This document shows, piece after piece, positions 9,766 through 20,344 of a stretch of DNA of 34,547 bases. The stretch covers positions 1 through 34,547 of the forward strand of contig JAKMCZ010000214.1 in the NCBI GenBank assembly GCA_022428185.1. The letters are read 5' to 3'. The stretch comes from Alphaproteobacteria bacterium. GTDB lineage: Bacteria; Pseudomonadota; Alphaproteobacteria; RS24. How positions within the stretch are numbered: the first letter of the stretch is position 1; every line of letters begins with the position of its first letter. Made by a program: the position numbers and the translations under genes. The notes under the pieces were generated by a model, which was given only the letters and a program-made list of their open reading frames with translations, was not told the origin of the DNA and ran no database searches.

Positions 9766-10296
9766 ATGGCACACAAAACAACAGATAAAGCATCATTGGA
9801 ACAATCGCGAAGCCGCTCGCGCCATGCGCCCATTATCGTGGTTTGCCTTTCCCTGTTTTTGTCGGCTTGCTTAACGGGCGACATTGACGAAATTATTCAA
9901 CGCCAATGCCCGCCGGTCGCGATTTTGACGACGGCTGATGTGCTGCCGCTTAATGCCGGAACCGCTGAACTGCAAACGGCGCGTCTGAAATGTTTTATCG
10001 ACAATGATAATGAAGATGAATTGCTGGCTAAGGTGACACTGAGCGGGCGCGCACAAAGCAAGCAAGAAGCGCCGGTATTTCTGGCTGTGCTGAACGCTGA
10101 AGACCGGGTTGTGGCGCGCACGCAGTATAAGGTGAACTTGCCATCGGGGGCTTTTTCAATGACCTTGCCGTCAATAGTATATGGCAAAAAGGGCGGGCGC
10201 ACGGATTTGCGACTGGCGGTCGGTTTTGTGTTGTCCAAAAACCAATTGGCTGAAAACCGCGCTGCGCTTCGGAAAAAGCTCGGATTGGCAGACTGA
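9766..10296 (+). CDS. Putative lipoprotein of unknown function
   Basis: ATG at 9766 after AAAAGGAAAG; hydrophobic signal with lipobox-like LSAC; no recognised domain. Confidence 0.75.
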   Translation: MAHKTTDKASLEQSRSRSRHAPIIVVCLSLFLSACLTGDIDEIIQRQCPPVAILTTADVLPLNAGTAELQTARLKCFIDNDNEDELLAKVTLSGRAQSKQEAPVFLAVLNAEDRVVARTQYKVNLPSGAFSMTLPSIVYGKKGGRTDLRLAVGFVLSKNQLAENRAALRKKLGLAD

Positions 10297-10331
10297 TACA
10301 CAGGTGATTTTACCTGCGACTCGATGGGCGT

Positions 10332-10359
10332 TTGACTCGCCTCGACTCTGTGCTTAACT
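10332..10359 (+). promoter_or_regulatory. Candidate gcv operon promoter
   Basis: TTGACT (10332-10337), 16-nt spacer, TTAACT (10354-10359; weak -10), about 20 nt upstream of the riboswitch. Confidence 0.4.
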
Positions 10360-10376
10360 CTAAAGTGTCAAAAGAC

Positions 10377-10540
10377 CTTCACGGGAGACATCGCCATTAT
10401 TTGGCGCGGCCGAAGGAGCAACCGCCCTCGGAAACTCTCAGGCAAACGGACCGTGAAGCGATGACACTCTGGAAAGCAGTCGGCCATAGGGCGCGGCTCA
10501 CCGAAGGGGTAAATCTCTCAGGTTCACGCGACAGAGGAGG
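10377..10540 (+). ncRNA. Tandem glycine riboswitch (two aptamers)
   Basis: Conserved cores: GGGAGA...GGCCGAAGGAGCAACCGCCC..GGAAACTCTCAGGCAAACGGACCG, then GACACTCTGGAAAG...CACCGAAGGGGTAAATCTCTCAGGTTCA..GACAGAGGAGGG; located immediately upstream of gcvT. Confidence 0.95.
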
Positions 10541-10572
10541 GCGAAATCGGAATGGTTCCGATTGCGCTTTTT
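10541..10572 (+). terminator. Intrinsic terminator, likely riboswitch expression platform
   Basis: GCG-A-AATCGGAA-TGG-TTCCGATT-G-CGC followed by TTTTT: 8-bp perfect arm, one mismatch, 3 more pairs. Confidence 0.82.
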
Positions 10573-10586
10573 GGAGTCGTGACAGG

Positions 10587-11699
10587 GTGAACGCACCACT
10601 GACATTAAAGAAAACGCCGTTACATGGCCTGCATGCCGAATTAGGTGCCAAAATGGTGCCATTTGCCGGTTACGATATGCCTGTGCAATATCCGATGGGC
10701 GTGATGAAAGAACACGCACATACGCGCGAAAAAGCCGGTTTGTTTGACGTGTCGCATATGGGGCAAGCCAAGCTGACCGCGCATACGGGCGATGCTGCCG
10801 CCTTATTTGAAGAACTGGTGCCGGGCGGCATTACCACGCTGAAAGAAGGTCGAATTCGCTACACGCAATTGACCGATGATAAGGGCGGTATCCTCGACGA
10901 TTTAATGGCGACGCGCTTTGGCGATACGCTTTGGCTGGTGGTCAATGCAGCGTGTAAGGAAAATGATTTTGCGCATATTGCCGAGAAACTTGACGGTCGC
11001 GCCAATCTGGAAATCAAAGACCGCGCATTGCTGGCCTTGCAGGGACCGCTGGCTGAGCACGTATTGGCGACGCTGATACCGGGCATTGCCGACACTGTGT
11101 TCATGCAGAGCATTTGGAGCACATGGGACGGGGCTGATGTTCTGGTCTCGCGCTGCGGCTATACCGGTGAAGATGGGTTTGAAATTTCGATTGCCAATGA
11201 TAAAGCGCACGCATTGGCTGAGGCATTGCTTGCGCATGACGATGTTGCGCCAATCGGTTTGGGCGCGCGCGACAGTTTGCGGCTGGAGGCGGGCTTGTGC
11301 CTTTACGGCCATGATATTGATATTGAAACGACACCGGCTGAGGCCGATTTATTGTGGTCAGTGCCGAAGCGTCGCCGCGAGGCGGCCGATTTTCCGGGCG
11401 GTGTGCGTGTGGTCGCGCAAATTGCCGATGGGGTCGCTAAACAGCGCGTCGGAATTTTGCCTGAAGGCCGCGCTCCGGCGCGCGAAGGCACGGAAATTCA
11501 AAATGCGGAAGGTCAACCTATTGGCATCGTGACCAGTGGCGGCTTTGGGCCAAGTTTGGGTGGGCCTTTGGCGATGGGCTATGTGCCGCCAAGCCATGCT
11601 GCGACGGGTAGCGAAATTCAACTGATTGTCAGGGGCAAAGCTATGCCGGCGCGGGTCGCCGCCATGCCTTTTGTGCCGCAGAAATATAAAAAGGGGTAA
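10587..11699 (+). CDS. gcvT: Glycine cleavage system aminomethyltransferase (T protein)
   Basis: [54 protein letters not shown] start at 10587. The listed ORF start at 10332 lies upstream of the riboswitch and reads through it. Confidence 0.95.
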   Translation: MNAPLTLKKTPLHGLHAELGAKMVPFAGYDMPVQYPMGVMKEHAHTREKAGLFDVSHMGQAKLTAHTGDAAALFEELVPGGITTLKEGRIRYTQLTDDKGGILDDLMATRFGDTLWLVVNAACKENDFAHIAEKLDGRANLEIKDRALLALQGPLAEHVLATLIPGIADTVFMQSIWSTWDGADVLVSRCGYTGEDGFEISIANDKAHALAEALLAHDDVAPIGLGARDSLRLEAGLCLYGHDIDIETTPAEADLLWSVPKRRREAADFPGGVRVVAQIADGVAKQRVGILPEGRAPAREGTEIQNAEGQPIGIVTSGGFGPSLGGPLAMGYVPPSHAATGSEIQLIVRGKAMPARVAAMPFVPQKYKKG

Positions 11700-11703
11700 T
11701 GCG

Positions 11704-12078
11704 ATGAGCAAGAAATTCACCAAAGACCATGAATGGATCAACTTGGAAGGTGATGTCGCCACGGTCGGCATCACCGATTATGCGCAAGGGCAGCTTGGCG
11801 ATGTGGTGTTTGTCGAAGTGCCGGAGGCGGGCAGGCAAGTATCGAAAGGCGATGATGCGGCGGTGGTCGAAAGCGTCAAAGCGGCCTCTGAGGTTTATGC
11901 GCCGGTATCGGGCGAAGTCGTTGAAGGCAATGGCGCGCTCGAAGGCAATCCGGCGCTGGTTAATGAAGATGCCAATAATGATGGTTGGTTTTTCAAAATG
12001 AAACTGGCCGATGCGGGTGAGCTTGATGAGTTGATGGATGAAGCCGCCTATGCCGATTATGTGAAGGAGCTGGACTGA
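11704..12078 (+). CDS. gcvH: Glycine cleavage system H protein
   Basis: [38 protein letters not shown], lipoyl-site [20 protein letters not shown] at 11704. Confidence 0.97.
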   Translation: MSKKFTKDHEWINLEGDVATVGITDYAQGQLGDVVFVEVPEAGRQVSKGDDAAVVESVKAASEVYAPVSGEVVEGNGALEGNPALVNEDANNDGWFFKMKLADAGELDELMDEAAYADYVKELD

Positions 12079-13421
12079 TGCGATACCTCCCCCTAACCGA
12101 TGCCGACCGCCAGAGCATGCTGGCGACCATAGGGGTCGGCCAAATTGATGACTTATTCGTCGATGTGCCGGAAGCGGCGCGTCGCGATGACACGTTGGAC
12201 TTGCCGCGCCATCAGGGCGAAATGCAGGTTGAGCGGCAGCTTTCCGCGATGGCGGCGAAAAACATGACCGCCTCTGCCGTGCCTTTTTTCTGCGGTGCAG
12301 GCGCGTATAAGCATCACGTGCCGGCGACGGTTGACCATATTATCCAACGCTCTGAATTCCTGACCAGCTATACGCCGTATCAGCCTGAAATTACGCAAGG
12401 CACGCTGCAATATTTATTTGAGTTTCAAACCCAAGTCAGCGAATTGACCGGCCTGCCGGTAGCCAATGCCTCAATGTATGACGGCTCAACCGCGACCGCT
12501 GAAGCAGTGCTGATGGCGCACCGCGTAACCCGTAAAAGCCGCGCCGTTTTGTCTGGTCGGCTGCATCCGCATTACGCGGCAGTGATTGAAAACCTTACCG
12601 AAATGGGTGGCTTTGACTTGGCGCAAGCCGAGATTACCCCCAACGCGGCTGAAGACCTTATCGCTTTAATTGACGATGAAACCAGTTGCGTTGTTGTGCA
12701 GAACCCTGATTTCTTCGGCAATGTTGCCGACTTCACCAAGCTGGCGGCAGCGGTGCAGGCCAAGGGCTGCTTACTGATTGTCGCCGTGCCCGAAGTCGTG
12801 TCGCTGGGTCTGTTGAAACGCCCGGGTGACATGGGCGCAGATATTGTGACCGGCGAAGGCCAGTCAATTGGCGGTGGTTTAAATTTCGGCGGGCCCTATG
12901 TCGGCCTGTTTGCGGCGCGCGATAAACATATTCGGCAAATGCCCGGTCGCTTGTGCGGCGAGACGGTCGATGCGGACGGGCAGCGCGGCTTTGTGCTGAC
13001 ATTGTCAACGCGCGAGCAACACATTCGCCGCGATAAGGCGACCTCGAATATTTGCACCAATTCGGGGCTGTGTTCGCTGGCCTTTACCGCGCATATGACG
13101 TTGCTGGGCGGCAAAGGGTTGCGCCAATTGGCGCAGCTTAACCATGCGCGCGCCGTGCAACTGGCAGATGCGCTAGGGGCCATTGACGGTGTTGAGGTGT
13201 TGACCGATGCCTTTTTTAATGAGTTCAGTCTGCGCCTACCGGCCAATGCGGCGGCGGTAGTTGACGCTTTGGCCGACAAAAGTGTGTTGGGCGGGGTGCC
13301 GGTGTCGCGCCTTGCGCCCGATGCCGGACTTGACGATGTGCTGCTGGTTGCAGCTACCGAAGCCAATTCAGAAGATGATATTGCCGATTTTGCGACGGCT
13401 TTAAGAGAGGTGCTGGCATGA
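12078..13421 (+). CDS. gcvPA: Glycine dehydrogenase (decarboxylating) subunit 1
   Basis: [53 protein letters not shown]. Confidence 0.96.
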   Translation: MRYLPLTDADRQSMLATIGVGQIDDLFVDVPEAARRDDTLDLPRHQGEMQVERQLSAMAAKNMTASAVPFFCGAGAYKHHVPATVDHIIQRSEFLTSYTPYQPEITQGTLQYLFEFQTQVSELTGLPVANASMYDGSTATAEAVLMAHRVTRKSRAVLSGRLHPHYAAVIENLTEMGGFDLAQAEITPNAAEDLIALIDDETSCVVVQNPDFFGNVADFTKLAAAVQAKGCLLIVAVPEVVSLGLLKRPGDMGADIVTGEGQSIGGGLNFGGPYVGLFAARDKHIRQMPGRLCGETVDADGQRGFVLTLSTREQHIRRDKATSNICTNSGLCSLAFTAHMTLLGGKGLRQLAQLNHARAVQLADALGAIDGVEVLTDAFFNEFSLRLPANAAAVVDALADKSVLGGVPVSRLAPDAGLDDVLLVAATEANSEDDIADFATALREVLA

Positions 13422-14935
13422 GCGAGAAACAGACATTTACCGGCAATCGCGGCCTGCAATTGGAAGAAGCGCTGATTTTTGAAATCGGCTCGTTTGAAAA
13501 TTGCGGCGTTGATTTGGAAGATGTGCCGCAGGTTGAGAGCCGATTGGGCGATTGCCAAGCGGTTGGCGATATTGAATTGCCGGGCTTGTCGGAGCCTGAA
13601 GCAATGCGTCACTTCGTGCGCTTGAGCCAGAAAAACCATGCCATCGATGCCGGGCTTTATCCGCTCGGCTCTTGCACCATGAAGCATAATCCGCGCCTCA
13701 ATGAAAAAATGGCGCGCTTGCCGGGCTTTAGCGACATTCACCCGTTGCAGCCGCAAGCCAGTGTGCAAGGCGCATTGGAGTTGATGGACGCATTGGCGCA
13801 TTGGCTGAAAACGCTAACCGGCATGCCCGAAGTCGCACTGTCACCGAAAGCCGGTGCGCATGGCGAACTGTGTGGCATGATGGCAATCCGCGCCGCGATT
13901 GAAGCGAAGGGCGAATTGGCCTCCCGCACGCGTGTGCTGGTTCCGGAATCGGCGCATGGCACCAATCCGGCAACAGCGGCATTATTGGGTTTTAAGGTCG
14001 ATGAAATTCCGGCCAGCGATGATGGGCGCGTTGACCTTGCTGCGTTTAAGGAAAAACTGGGCGATGATGTCGCCGCCATCATGCTGACCAACCCCAATAC
14101 ATGCGGGTTGTTTGAACGTGACATTATCGAGATTGCCGACGCGCTGCACGAAGCGGGCGGCTATTTTTATTGTGACGGGGCTAATTTTAACGCCATTGTC
14201 GGGCGGGTACGCCCCGGCGATTTGGGCGTTGATGCGATGCATATCAATCTGCATAAAACCTTTTCAACCCCGCATGGCGGCGGTGGACCGGGCTCCGGCC
14301 CAACAGTTTTGTCAGAGCGTTTGGCTGCTTTCGCGCCGCTGCCCTATGTGGCAACAAGTGAGGACGGTTTGCGTCTGGTTGAAAATAATGGCGATGCCGA
14401 GCAGCAACCGTTTGGGCGCATGGTCGCATTTCACGGGCAAATGGGCATGTATGTGCGCGCCCTGTCTTACATGATGAGCCACGGTGCGGACGGTTTGCGG
14501 CAAGTCGCTGAAGACGCAGTTTTAAACGCCAATTACGTTTTGGCATCGTTGAAAGAGCATATGACTGCGCCGTTTGAAGGCCCGTGCATGCACGAGGCGT
14601 TGTTCGATGACGGGTTTTTGAAAGATACCGGAATCGACACTTTGGATTTTGCCAAAGCGATGATTGATGAGGGCTATCACCCGATGACCATGTATTTCCC
14701 GCTTGTGGTGCATGGCGCGATGCTGATAGAGCCGACCGAGACCGAAAGCAAAGGGTCGCTGGATTTGTTTATTGCCACCATGCGCGATTTGGTGCGCGGC
14801 GCGAAAGAGGGTGAGACCGAGCGGTTCAAAAATGCGCCCGAGCTTGCGCCACGGCGGCGATTGGACGAAACGCTGGCGGCACGCGCGCCGGTTTTGCGTT
14901 GGCAATCGCCAGAGGCCAAACAGGCAGCGGAATAA
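13418..14935 (+). CDS. gcvPB: Glycine dehydrogenase (decarboxylating) subunit 2
   Basis: [47 protein letters not shown] (PLP-binding Lys). Confidence 0.97.
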   Translation: MSEKQTFTGNRGLQLEEALIFEIGSFENCGVDLEDVPQVESRLGDCQAVGDIELPGLSEPEAMRHFVRLSQKNHAIDAGLYPLGSCTMKHNPRLNEKMARLPGFSDIHPLQPQASVQGALELMDALAHWLKTLTGMPEVALSPKAGAHGELCGMMAIRAAIEAKGELASRTRVLVPESAHGTNPATAALLGFKVDEIPASDDGRVDLAAFKEKLGDDVAAIMLTNPNTCGLFERDIIEIADALHEAGGYFYCDGANFNAIVGRVRPGDLGVDAMHINLHKTFSTPHGGGGPGSGPTVLSERLAAFAPLPYVATSEDGLRLVENNGDAEQQPFGRMVAFHGQMGMYVRALSYMMSHGADGLRQVAEDAVLNANYVLASLKEHMTAPFEGPCMHEALFDDGFLKDTGIDTLDFAKAMIDEGYHPMTMYFPLVVHGAMLIEPTETESKGSLDLFIATMRDLVRGAKEGETERFKNAPELAPRRRLDETLAARAPVLRWQSPEAKQAAE

Positions 14936-14941
14936 CAGTCG

Positions 14942-15553
14942 ATGCAATTCAGCCTTGAAAGCGCGCGCGGTTGGCCGACGGCGCGTGTCTTTGGGGTTGA
15001 TGAAGCCGGACGCGGCCCGTGGGCCGGGCCGGTAACGGCGGCGACGATTTGCTTGCCCGCTGATTTTGACCTGCCGGTCAATGACAGCAAGAAACTGACC
15101 GAGAAAAAGCGCGAGGTCTTATTCGAACAGCTTATCGCGATGCCGCATGGCATTGGCGCAGCTTCAGTCGCAGAAATCGATCGTCTGAATATTTTGCAAG
15201 CGACATTTCTTGCCATGCGTCGCGCCGTTGATGCATTGGCGGCGGATATCGGCATGCCGGCGCATGTGTTGGTCGATGGCAATCGGTTGCCCGACTGGCC
15301 CTATCAAGCCGAGGCGATTATTGGCGGTGATGCCGCTGCGCCCAGCATTGCGGCCGCGTCGATTTTAGCCAAAGTCACCCGCGACCGCGAGATGGCGGCA
15401 TTGGACGCTCAATATCCGGGCTATGGCTGGGCGTCGAACAAAGGATATGGCGCAAAAGCGCATCGCGACGGGCTGGAAAAGTTGGGCGTGACGCCGCATC
15501 ATCGGCGTTCTTACGCACCGATACAGAAGATTTTGCGGTCTGAAACCGCCTAA
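14942..15553 (+). CDS. rnhB: Ribonuclease HII
   Basis: VFGVDEAGRGPWAGPVTAATI, DSKKLTEKKRE, SIAAASILAKVTRDREM. Confidence 0.96.
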   Translation: MQFSLESARGWPTARVFGVDEAGRGPWAGPVTAATICLPADFDLPVNDSKKLTEKKREVLFEQLIAMPHGIGAASVAEIDRLNILQATFLAMRRAVDALAADIGMPAHVLVDGNRLPDWPYQAEAIIGGDAAAPSIAAASILAKVTRDREMAALDAQYPGYGWASNKGYGAKAHRDGLEKLGVTPHHRRSYAPIQKILRSETA

Positions 15554-15555
15554 AC

Positions 15556-15571
15556 CCCCTATATATAGGGG
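15556..15571. repeat. 16-bp perfect palindrome CCCCTATATATAGGGG
   Basis: Read directly, 2 bp after the rnhB stop; no T-tract follows. Confidence 0.85.
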
Positions 15572-15607
15572 CTGTGGGGCGAATTGTGGATAGAATAAGC
15601 ACCGGTT

Positions 15608-16803
<1,196 letters not shown>

Positions 16804-16861
16804 GTCATCAAATTATGAAACAGATGGTTCGTGCGAGCCCGTCTGGAATCCGGAGGCACTT

Positions 16862-17629
16862 ATGAGCAGCGCAAAAATTCTGACCGAAAAAAGCGGGTCG
16901 ACCAACATCATCACCATTAATCGCGCCGCCGATGCGCGCAATGCGGTTGACCCCGAAACAGCCGATTTGCTGGAAGCGGCATTTCTGGCGGGCGAGCGCG
17001 ATGACGACATCGCCGTGCATATTCTGACCGGCGCAGATGGGCATTTTTGCGCCGGTGCCGATTTGAAGGCGGTGGCCGAGGAAACCGGCTTTAAGCGCAC
17101 CGCCCCGATGGGGCCAAGCTGGCTTGAGCTGACCAAGCCGTCCATCGCGGCGGTTGAAGGCCATGCCGTGGCTGGCGGGTTAGAGCTTTCCGTGTTGTGC
17201 GATTTGCGGGTCGCGGCGCGCTCGGCAGTGTTCGGTGTTTATTGTCGCCGCTGGGGGGTGCCGCTAATCGATGGCGGCACGGTGCGTCTGCCGCGCCTTA
17301 TCGGTCAGTCGCGCGCGATGGATATGATTTTGACAGGCCGTCCGGTCGGGGCTGAGGAAGCCTTGTCCTTCGGTCTCGCCAATCGGCTGGTTGATGATGG
17401 CGCGGCGCTGTCAATGGCGCTTGAAATGGCTGAGCAATTGGCGGCGTTTCCGCAAGACTGCATGCGCAATGACCGCTTGAGCGCGATTAAGCAATGGGGT
17501 TTACCGCTGCAAGAGGCGTTGCAATTTGAGGCCGAGATTGGCGCAGACAGTTTGCGCGCCGGCGCAACCGATGGCGCCGCCCGCTTCGCCGGTGGCAAAG
17601 GCCGCAGCGGCGACTTCGGGGATATTTAG
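16862..17629 (+). CDS. Enoyl-CoA hydratase/isomerase family protein
   Basis: NRAADARNAVDPETADLL, GADGHFCAGADLKAVAEE, GHAVAGGLELSVLCDLRVAARSAVFG; ATG at 16862. Confidence 0.92.
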   Translation: MSSAKILTEKSGSTNIITINRAADARNAVDPETADLLEAAFLAGERDDDIAVHILTGADGHFCAGADLKAVAEETGFKRTAPMGPSWLELTKPSIAAVEGHAVAGGLELSVLCDLRVAARSAVFGVYCRRWGVPLIDGGTVRLPRLIGQSRAMDMILTGRPVGAEEALSFGLANRLVDDGAALSMALEMAEQLAAFPQDCMRNDRLSAIKQWGLPLQEALQFEAEIGADSLRAGATDGAARFAGGKGRSGDFGDI

Positions 17630-17863
17630 GGGTTTTTCGGTAAAAAAGGCCGGAAATGAGCCATAAACCGCACGCTTGACCTGTACCTGTTTGCTCCGCT
17701 AGCCTGTTGGGGTTGTTAACGGAGAAATAAAAAAGTGCCACCACAACTGCGGCAGCTAATCCTAGACGATTAAACATGCTCTCTCTCCTTTTGTTCTTTT
17801 TTGGAGCGAAACAAAGCTAGCGAGGGTTTGCGTGCGCGTCAATCGTTGAGTTTCTTTGCCGTT

Positions 17864-18907
17864 TCAGCCCAACAGCACGGTTTTTGCCACTTTCGTCATT
17901 ACATTGGGCAGGGCGGCATTGGCGAAATCGCGCGGATGCAGCCAAATATGGTTGCGCGGCTTCCGAAAGCCCTTTGGCGCGGTTTGCGCACACATGGTCA
18001 GGGTCAGGCGAAAATGGGTGAACACATGCACCACTTCGCCGTTCAGCCGCGCCCATTGATCGGGCAGGCTGCTCGGTAAATCGGTCTCGTTTTGCGCGTC
18101 CCAGCCGGTTGAGGGAAAACACAGCATGCCGCCCAAAAGCCCTTTATCGGGTCGGCGATGCAGCAGCACTTCGCCCTTATTATTCTCCAGCCAATAAACC
18201 GTGCCGACGCGCTGCGGTTTGGGTTTTTTTGGCGCACGCTTGGGCAGGGTTTCTTGAATACCTGTTTGGCGGGCAACGCAGATTTCTTGCCACGGGCAAA
18301 TTAGGCAATTGGGGCGTTTAGGGGTGCATAGGGTCGCGCCTAAATCCATCATCGCTTGCGCAAAATCGCCCGGTCGATGCGCCGATACCAGCGCGGTATT
18401 TTTTTCCTTAACTTCCGCTTTCAAGGCGGGCAGAGGGGTTTGCAGCGCATAAAGCCGTGCCAGCACGCGCTCTATATTGCCGTCCACCGGCGCGGCAACG
18501 CGGTTAAAGGCGATGGCGGCAATCGCTGCCGCCGTATAGGGGCCGATGCCGGGCAGTTTTAATAAAGCGTCTTCCGTATCGGGAAAACGCCCGTCAAATC
18601 GGTCTGTCACAAGGCGGGCGCATTTCAGCAAATTGCGGGCGCGGCTGTAATAGCCAAGCCCTGCCCAAGCCGCCATCACCGCATCGTCTTGCGCCGCCGC
18701 CAGGGCCTCAACCGTCGGGAACAGGGTGAGGAATTTTTCAAAATAGGGTTTTACCGTGGTGACGGTGGTTTGCTGCAACATAATCTCTGACAGCCAAACA
18801 TGGTAAGGCGCAGGCGTGGTGCCGCGCGGCGCGCGCCAGGGCAGGGTGCGGGCATGTTTGTCATACCAATCAAGCAGGGCTGATACGGGGTCAATTGTGG
18901 CAGGCAT
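17864..18907 (-). CDS. mutY: A/G-specific adenine glycosylase
   Basis: LPWRAPRGTTPAPYHVWLSEIMLQQTTVTTVKPYFEKF, LPGIGPYTAAAIAAIAF, CxxxxxxCxxC cluster region, NUDIX-like C-terminal domain. Confidence 0.95.
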   Translation of the reverse strand: MPATIDPVSALLDWYDKHARTLPWRAPRGTTPAPYHVWLSEIMLQQTTVTTVKPYFEKFLTLFPTVEALAAAQDDAVMAAWAGLGYYSRARNLLKCARLVTDRFDGRFPDTEDALLKLPGIGPYTAAAIAAIAFNRVAAPVDGNIERVLARLYALQTPLPALKAEVKEKNTALVSAHRPGDFAQAMMDLGATLCTPKRPNCLICPWQEICVARQTGIQETLPKRAPKKPKPQRVGTVYWLENNKGEVLLHRRPDKGLLGGMLCFPSTGWDAQNETDLPSSLPDQWARLNGEVVHVFTHFRLTLTMCAQTAPKGFRKPRNHIWLHPRDFANAALPNVMTKVAKTVLLG

Positions 18908-18953
18908 TGTGCTATGCTATCGCAAATGCGCGAATGAGCAAGAAGGAGCAAGC

Positions 18954-19484
18954 ATGGCAAAGCCGCTGCCATTTAATAGAGATGTGCCGCCCACCAAACC
19001 GGCGCGTGGCTTTCAGGGTCGCTCGGTCGGGGCGGTGTTGGGTCGCATAATTGCGCCGACGCTGAAAAAACGCGGCTTTCGCCAAATCGATATTCTGGCG
19101 CATTGGTCAATGATTGTCGGCCCGCAGCTTGCCGCTTTGTCGTGCCCCGAGCGGATAAATCGTTCCGGTCGGCTGTCGCCCGATGGCGGCGCGGTGCTGA
19201 CGGTAAAAGTAGAAGGCGCAATGGCGCTGGAAGTTCAGCACATGGCACCGCTGATTTTGGAACGCATCAATCAGCATTATGGCAGCGGGGCGATTACGCG
19301 GCTCAATATTGTGCAAGGCCCGTTGCCGAATGATTATTTGCTGGCTCAGAAGAAGCGCCAAACACCGCTTAGCGATGTCGAATTGGGTGACGCCGAAGCG
19401 CAATTGGACGGATTTGACAGCAGCCGCCTGAAACAGGCTTTGGCGCGACTTGGTGCGCGGGTGAGACGAAAAAGCCGCAGCTAA
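18954..19484 (+). CDS. DUF721/DciA family protein
   Basis: KRGFRQIDILAHWSMIVGPQLAALSCPERI and VEGAMALEVQHMAPLILERINQHYG pattern; ATG at 18954 after AAGGAG. Confidence 0.82.
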   Translation: MAKPLPFNRDVPPTKPARGFQGRSVGAVLGRIIAPTLKKRGFRQIDILAHWSMIVGPQLAALSCPERINRSGRLSPDGGAVLTVKVEGAMALEVQHMAPLILERINQHYGSGAITRLNIVQGPLPNDYLLAQKKRQTPLSDVELGDAEAQLDGFDSSRLKQALARLGARVRRKSRS

Positions 19485-19588
19485 GGGTTTAAGTTGTCCA
19501 CAGGCGGATAAAGCGAATGGCGAATAAGCCCATTGTTAAGCTTTTCTAAGATATAATCAGGGACGAAACGCGATTCGGGAGTCTTTTG

Positions 19589-20344
19589 GTGTCCAAACAA
19601 GGTCAAATCATCGCCGCTATTGCAGCACTTGTTCTCATCGGCGCGGTCGCCCTTTTTGCGACCGGTCAAATTGGTAGCGGTGGTGTCTCTTCAAGCACCA
19701 ATGACGCGATAACCATCGGGCCGGTCGGCGAGACGATGGACGCCACAGCGGCTGATGACGCAGATGATAATGTGAGCAATGAAGATTTGGGCGCGCTGGA
19801 TACACCCAGCCCGCTTGGCGAAATCGTTTTGGGTGATGCCAATGCGCCGGTGACGATTGTTGAATATTCGTCGCTCACCTGTCCGCATTGCGGCGCGTTT
19901 CACCGCGAAGCCTTGCCGGAATTGACCGAAAAATATGTCGATAAAGGGCTGGTCAAGTTTCACTTTCGCCCATTTCCTTTTGACCCTTACGCGACCGCCG
20001 GTGCCATGTTGGCGCATTGCGTCAATAAAAATGCCCGTGTCGGCTTTTTGGATTTGATGTTTAAGCGGCAACAAAAATGGATACAGTCCGACCAGCCAAT
20101 GCAGGCCTTACAAGCAATGGCTCGCCAAGCAGGTCTGTCGGAAAGCGATTTTGTCGTCTGTCTGAAAGACCAAAATCGGCTCGACGGTATTCGTGAAATT
20201 CAAACCCGCGCCGCTGAAGAGCTTGGCGTGCGCTCAACCCCGACATTTTTCGTCAATGGTGAGAAGTTGGAAGGCAATCAGCCATTCGCAGCATTTGAAA
20301 AGCTGTTAAAGCCAATGCTGGCCGGTGTGGAAGGGGCGCGTTAG
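19589..20344 (+). CDS. DsbA-like thioredoxin-fold protein, N-terminally anchored
   Basis: N-terminal TM, acidic linker, VTIVEYSSLTCPHCGAFHREALPEL (CPHC), GVRSTPTFFVNGEKLEG. Confidence 0.9.
   Translation: MSKQGQIIAAIAALVLIGAVALFATGQIGSGGVSSSTNDAITIGPVGETMDATAADDADDNVSNEDLGALDTPSPLGEIVLGDANAPVTIVEYSSLTCPHCGAFHREALPELTEKYVDKGLVKFHFRPFPFDPYATAGAMLAHCVNKNARVGFLDLMFKRQQKWIQSDQPMQALQAMARQAGLSESDFVVCLKDQNRLDGIREIQTRAAEELGVRSTPTFFVNGEKLEGNQPFAAFEKLLKPMLAGVEGAR

Noticed and set aside
10301-10316. CAGGT-GATTTT-ACCTG as a terminator for the lipoprotein gene
   Set aside because: Only a 5-bp stem and no T-run; too weak to call.
12896-13801. 301-aa minus-strand ORF across gcvPA/gcvPB
   Set aside because: Antisense to two confidently identified genes; low-complexity composition, no recognisable domain.
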